A program made the translations under genes and the position numbers. A model generated the notes under the pieces. That model was not told the origin of the DNA, searched no databases, and worked only from the letters and a program-made list of their open reading frames with translations. From Microbacterium galbinum (lineage in GTDB: Bacteria; Actinomycetota; Actinomycetes; Actinomycetales; Microbacteriaceae): a stretch of DNA of 64,000 bases. The stretch spans positions 2,943,630 to 3,007,629 of the forward strand of contig NZ_CP078077.1 in NCBI RefSeq assembly GCF_023101185.1, given 5' to 3'. Below, piece by piece: positions 62,513 through 64,000 of this stretch (its first letter is position 1; each line of letters begins with the position of its first letter).

Positions 62513-63129
62513 TACTTCTTCGGAGCGAGCTGTTCGATGATCGCCTTGGCGACGTCCTGCATCGTGAGACGACGATCCATCGACGCCTTCTGGATCCAGC
62601 GGAACGCCTCGGGCTCGCTGAGCCCCATCTTCTCGTTCAGCAGGCCCTTGGCGCGATCGACGAGCTTGCGGGTCTCGAAGCGCTCGACCATGTCGGCGAC
62701 CTCGGCCTCGAGCGTGATGATCTGCTCATGGCGCGCCAGTGCGATCTCGATCGCTGGCAGCAGGTCGTTCGGCGTGAACGGCTTGACCACGTAGGCCAGA
62801 GCGCCGGCCTCGCTCGCGCGCTCGACGAGTTCCTTCTGGCTGAAGGCGGTCAGCAGCACGACCGGGGCGATGTTGCCCTTGTGCAGCTTCTCGGCGGCGC
62901 TGATGCCGTCGAGCTGAGGCATCTTGACGTCCATGATGACGAGGTCGGGACGCAGTTCGGTCGCGAGCGCGACAGCGGTCTCGCCGTCGCCGGCCTCTCC
63001 CACCACGTCGAAGCCGTTGTCGCGGAGGATCTCGACGATGTCGAGACGGATCAGCGATTCGTCCTCGGCGACGACGACGCGTCGGGGTGCGGATGACGTG
63101 GGCTGTTCAGCCAGTTCTTGCTCGGTCAC
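62512..63129 (-). CDS. pdtaR: ANTAR-domain response regulator PdtaR
   Basis: Two-component response regulator that binds RNA hairpins to antiterminate transcription. In its 205 residues, the receiver domain (18-135) has Asp23/Glu24, phosphoacceptor Asp67 in VIMDVKMP, and Lys119 in YVVKPF; the ANTAR domain (about 145-200) has VDRAKGLLNEKMGLSEPEAFRWIQKASMDRRLTM. It matches Rv1626 and its neighbourhood near polA. Its kinase PdtaS is not in this window. GTG 63129 is six bases after TAGGAT. Confidence 0.93.
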   Translation of the reverse strand: MTEQELAEQPTSSAPRRVVVAEDESLIRLDIVEILRDNGFDVVGEAGDGETAVALATELRPDLVIMDVKMPQLDGISAAEKLHKGNIAPVVLLTAFSQKELVERASEAGALAYVVKPFTPNDLLPAIEIALARHEQIITLEAEVADMVERFETRKLVDRAKGLLNEKMGLSEPEAFRWIQKASMDRRLTMQDVAKAIIEQLAPKK

Positions 63130-63135
63130 GTACCC

Positions 63136-63141
63136 ATCCTA
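63136..63141 (-). promoter_or_regulatory. -10 hexamer of a leaderless promoter
   Basis: TAGGAT, then 6 bases, then the GTG at 63129 of pdtaR. The rest of the gap to the tRNA (63142-63228) holds no gene I can see. Confidence 0.5.
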
Positions 63142-63228
63142 CTGGAGTGCGTCTCCGCCACGGCCGTGCGCGTCGGCACGGCGTCGGGACGGCTGCTTCT
63201 GCGCTACAGTCGTAGTCGCGATACACGG

Positions 63229-63311
63229 GCCGGCGTGGCGGAATGGCAGACGCGGAGCACTCAAAATGCTTTGTCCGAAAGGGCGTGTGGGTTCGAGTCC
63301 CACCGCCGGCA
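63229..63311 (+). tRNA. tRNA-Leu (anticodon CAA)
   Basis: 83 nt. The acceptor stem GCCGGCG pairs fully with CGCCGGC, followed by discriminator A; CCA is not encoded. The anticodon loop is CTCAAAA, anticodon CAA, reading UUG. The long variable arm (TGTCCGAAAGGGCG) marks class II, and the T arm has GTTCGAGTC. Confidence 0.95.
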
Positions 63312-63326
63312 CACAGACAGATCGAC

Positions 63327-63995
63327 TCATCCCGCCATGAGTTCGAGTTCCTCGACGACCCGCGGATCGGCGAGGATCCGGAAGTGCCCTCCGGTGTCGA
63401 GTCGGACGTTCTTGGCGCCCGGCAGCTCGCTCCCCTCAGGGATGTGCGGGTCGAATCCCGCGTAGATCGAAACGATCCGCGCGTTCGCATCGACGCTGCG
63501 GGAGAGCGCGACGATGCCCGGATCCTCGGGCGAGAACGCACGCAGGGTGCGCGAGGGGATCCGCCTCGCGTAGCGCGAACCGCGGAACGGCGTCGCGACC
63601 GCGAGCATCGCTCGAACGCGAGCGCCCTCCCGCCCGGTCATCACCATCTTCCCGGCAAGTCCCCCTTTGCTATGGGCGACGAGGATCACGTCATGCAGAT
63701 CGTTCTCGTCCAGATAGTCCTCGACGAGCGCCGCCATCTCTGCGACCGGACGCTGGCTGCGCTCCAGCGTCTCGAGCACGTGAACCCTGTGTCCTCGGTC
63801 GTTGAGTCGAGCGACCAGCGGCTCCAGGAATCGCCACGTCTCATAGACACCGGGGAGGATGACCAACGGTGCACGCTCCCCCTCGGCGTAGGCCTCCGCG
63901 CTGCTCCGACTCAGGAACGCGCGCGCCTGCCAGTACCCTGCGTAGGCGTAGTCGGCCGCCCACCAGGCTGCCTTGCGGATCGCGCAGTCCGTCAT
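63327..63995 (-). CDS. Lipase-like alpha/beta hydrolase
   Basis: The 222-residue hydrolase has the nucleophile Ser in VAHSKGGLAGK (about 108-118), an acid candidate in YAGFDPHIPEG, and His in TGGHFRIL. The N-terminal VILPGVYETW fits a lipase oxyanion loop. No signal peptide is visible. The ATG at 63995 lies five bases from the window edge, so the true start could be further right. Substrate unknown. Confidence 0.8.
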   Translation of the reverse strand: MTDCAIRKAAWWAADYAYAGYWQARAFLSRSSAEAYAEGERAPLVILPGVYETWRFLEPLVARLNDRGHRVHVLETLERSQRPVAEMAALVEDYLDENDLHDVILVAHSKGGLAGKMVMTGREGARVRAMLAVATPFRGSRYARRIPSRTLRAFSPEDPGIVALSRSVDANARIVSIYAGFDPHIPEGSELPGAKNVRLDTGGHFRILADPRVVEELELMAG

Positions 63996-64000
63996 CGCTC

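Overview
The window is GC-rich, gene-dense chromosomal DNA from an actinobacterium, most likely a member of the Microbacteriaceae such as Microbacterium. This rests on gene content and order: pafB-pafC-tatA-tatC-helY, rbpA, lnt, a PdtaR-type ANTAR regulator near polA, a DUF7882-type small protein, and GTG starts. No transposase, integrase, phage module, CRISPR array or rRNA was seen. The species is an inference.

Region by region: (1) 1-3.2 kb is the 3' part of a mevalonate operon (probable fni tail, HMG-CoA reductase, HMG-CoA synthase) and a coiled-coil protein. (2) 3.3-5.3 kb holds a secreted protein and an L,D-transpeptidase, closed by a perfect hairpin shared with a convergent tetR-DHA2 efflux operon. 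(3) 7.6-12.3 kb carries small regulators, a YihY membrane protein, a DnaQ-like exonuclease, an alpha/beta hydrolase and an Lrp regulator. (4) 12.3-22.6 kb is a branched-chain amino acid (leucine) catabolic block: bkd E1alpha-E1beta-E2, a TetR regulator, then methylcrotonyl-CoA carboxylase-type beta and alpha subunits, acyl-CoA dehydrogenase, MaoC hydratase and CitE-like lyase. The second half matches the order Rv2502c-Rv2498c of M. tuberculosis. (5) 22.6-32.9 kb holds a Sir2-phosphatase pair, a SpoU methyltransferase, an SGNH hydrolase with a P-loop protein, a helicase, a ferritin-like/VIT1 transporter, a truncated gene beside tRNA-Leu(GAG), an M20 peptidase, uppP and a PAC2 protein. (6) 33.0-43.1 kb is the HAD-trmI-FKBP-pafB-pafC-tatA-tatC-helY-lnt cluster facing rbpA; the pupylation genes expected here are absent. 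(7) 43.2-47 kb is a GDPD/SPFH/NfeD membrane operon, an atypical SDR and an HdeD protein. (8) 47-51.2 kb holds an AraC-VOC-UvrA2-like cassette and a methyltransferase. (9) 51.2-58.8 kb is more accessory: an atypical patch, a lipoprotein, an MFS permease, an SGNH/FGE-like/arginase-like gene group, a luciferase-like oxidoreductase and a DUF885 protein. (10) 58.9-64 kb holds polA, a hotdog thioesterase, a GNAT enzyme, pdtaR, tRNA-Leu(CAA) and a lipase-like hydrolase.

Two themes cross the window. First, HMG-CoA sits both at the start of the mevalonate pathway and at the end of leucine breakdown; by homology the second route uses the opposite (R) stereoisomer. Second, 17 genes have a TANNNT hexamer (mostly TAGNNT) 6-8 bases before the start codon, most of them with no ribosome binding site. 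This points to widespread leaderless transcription and fixes several start codons.
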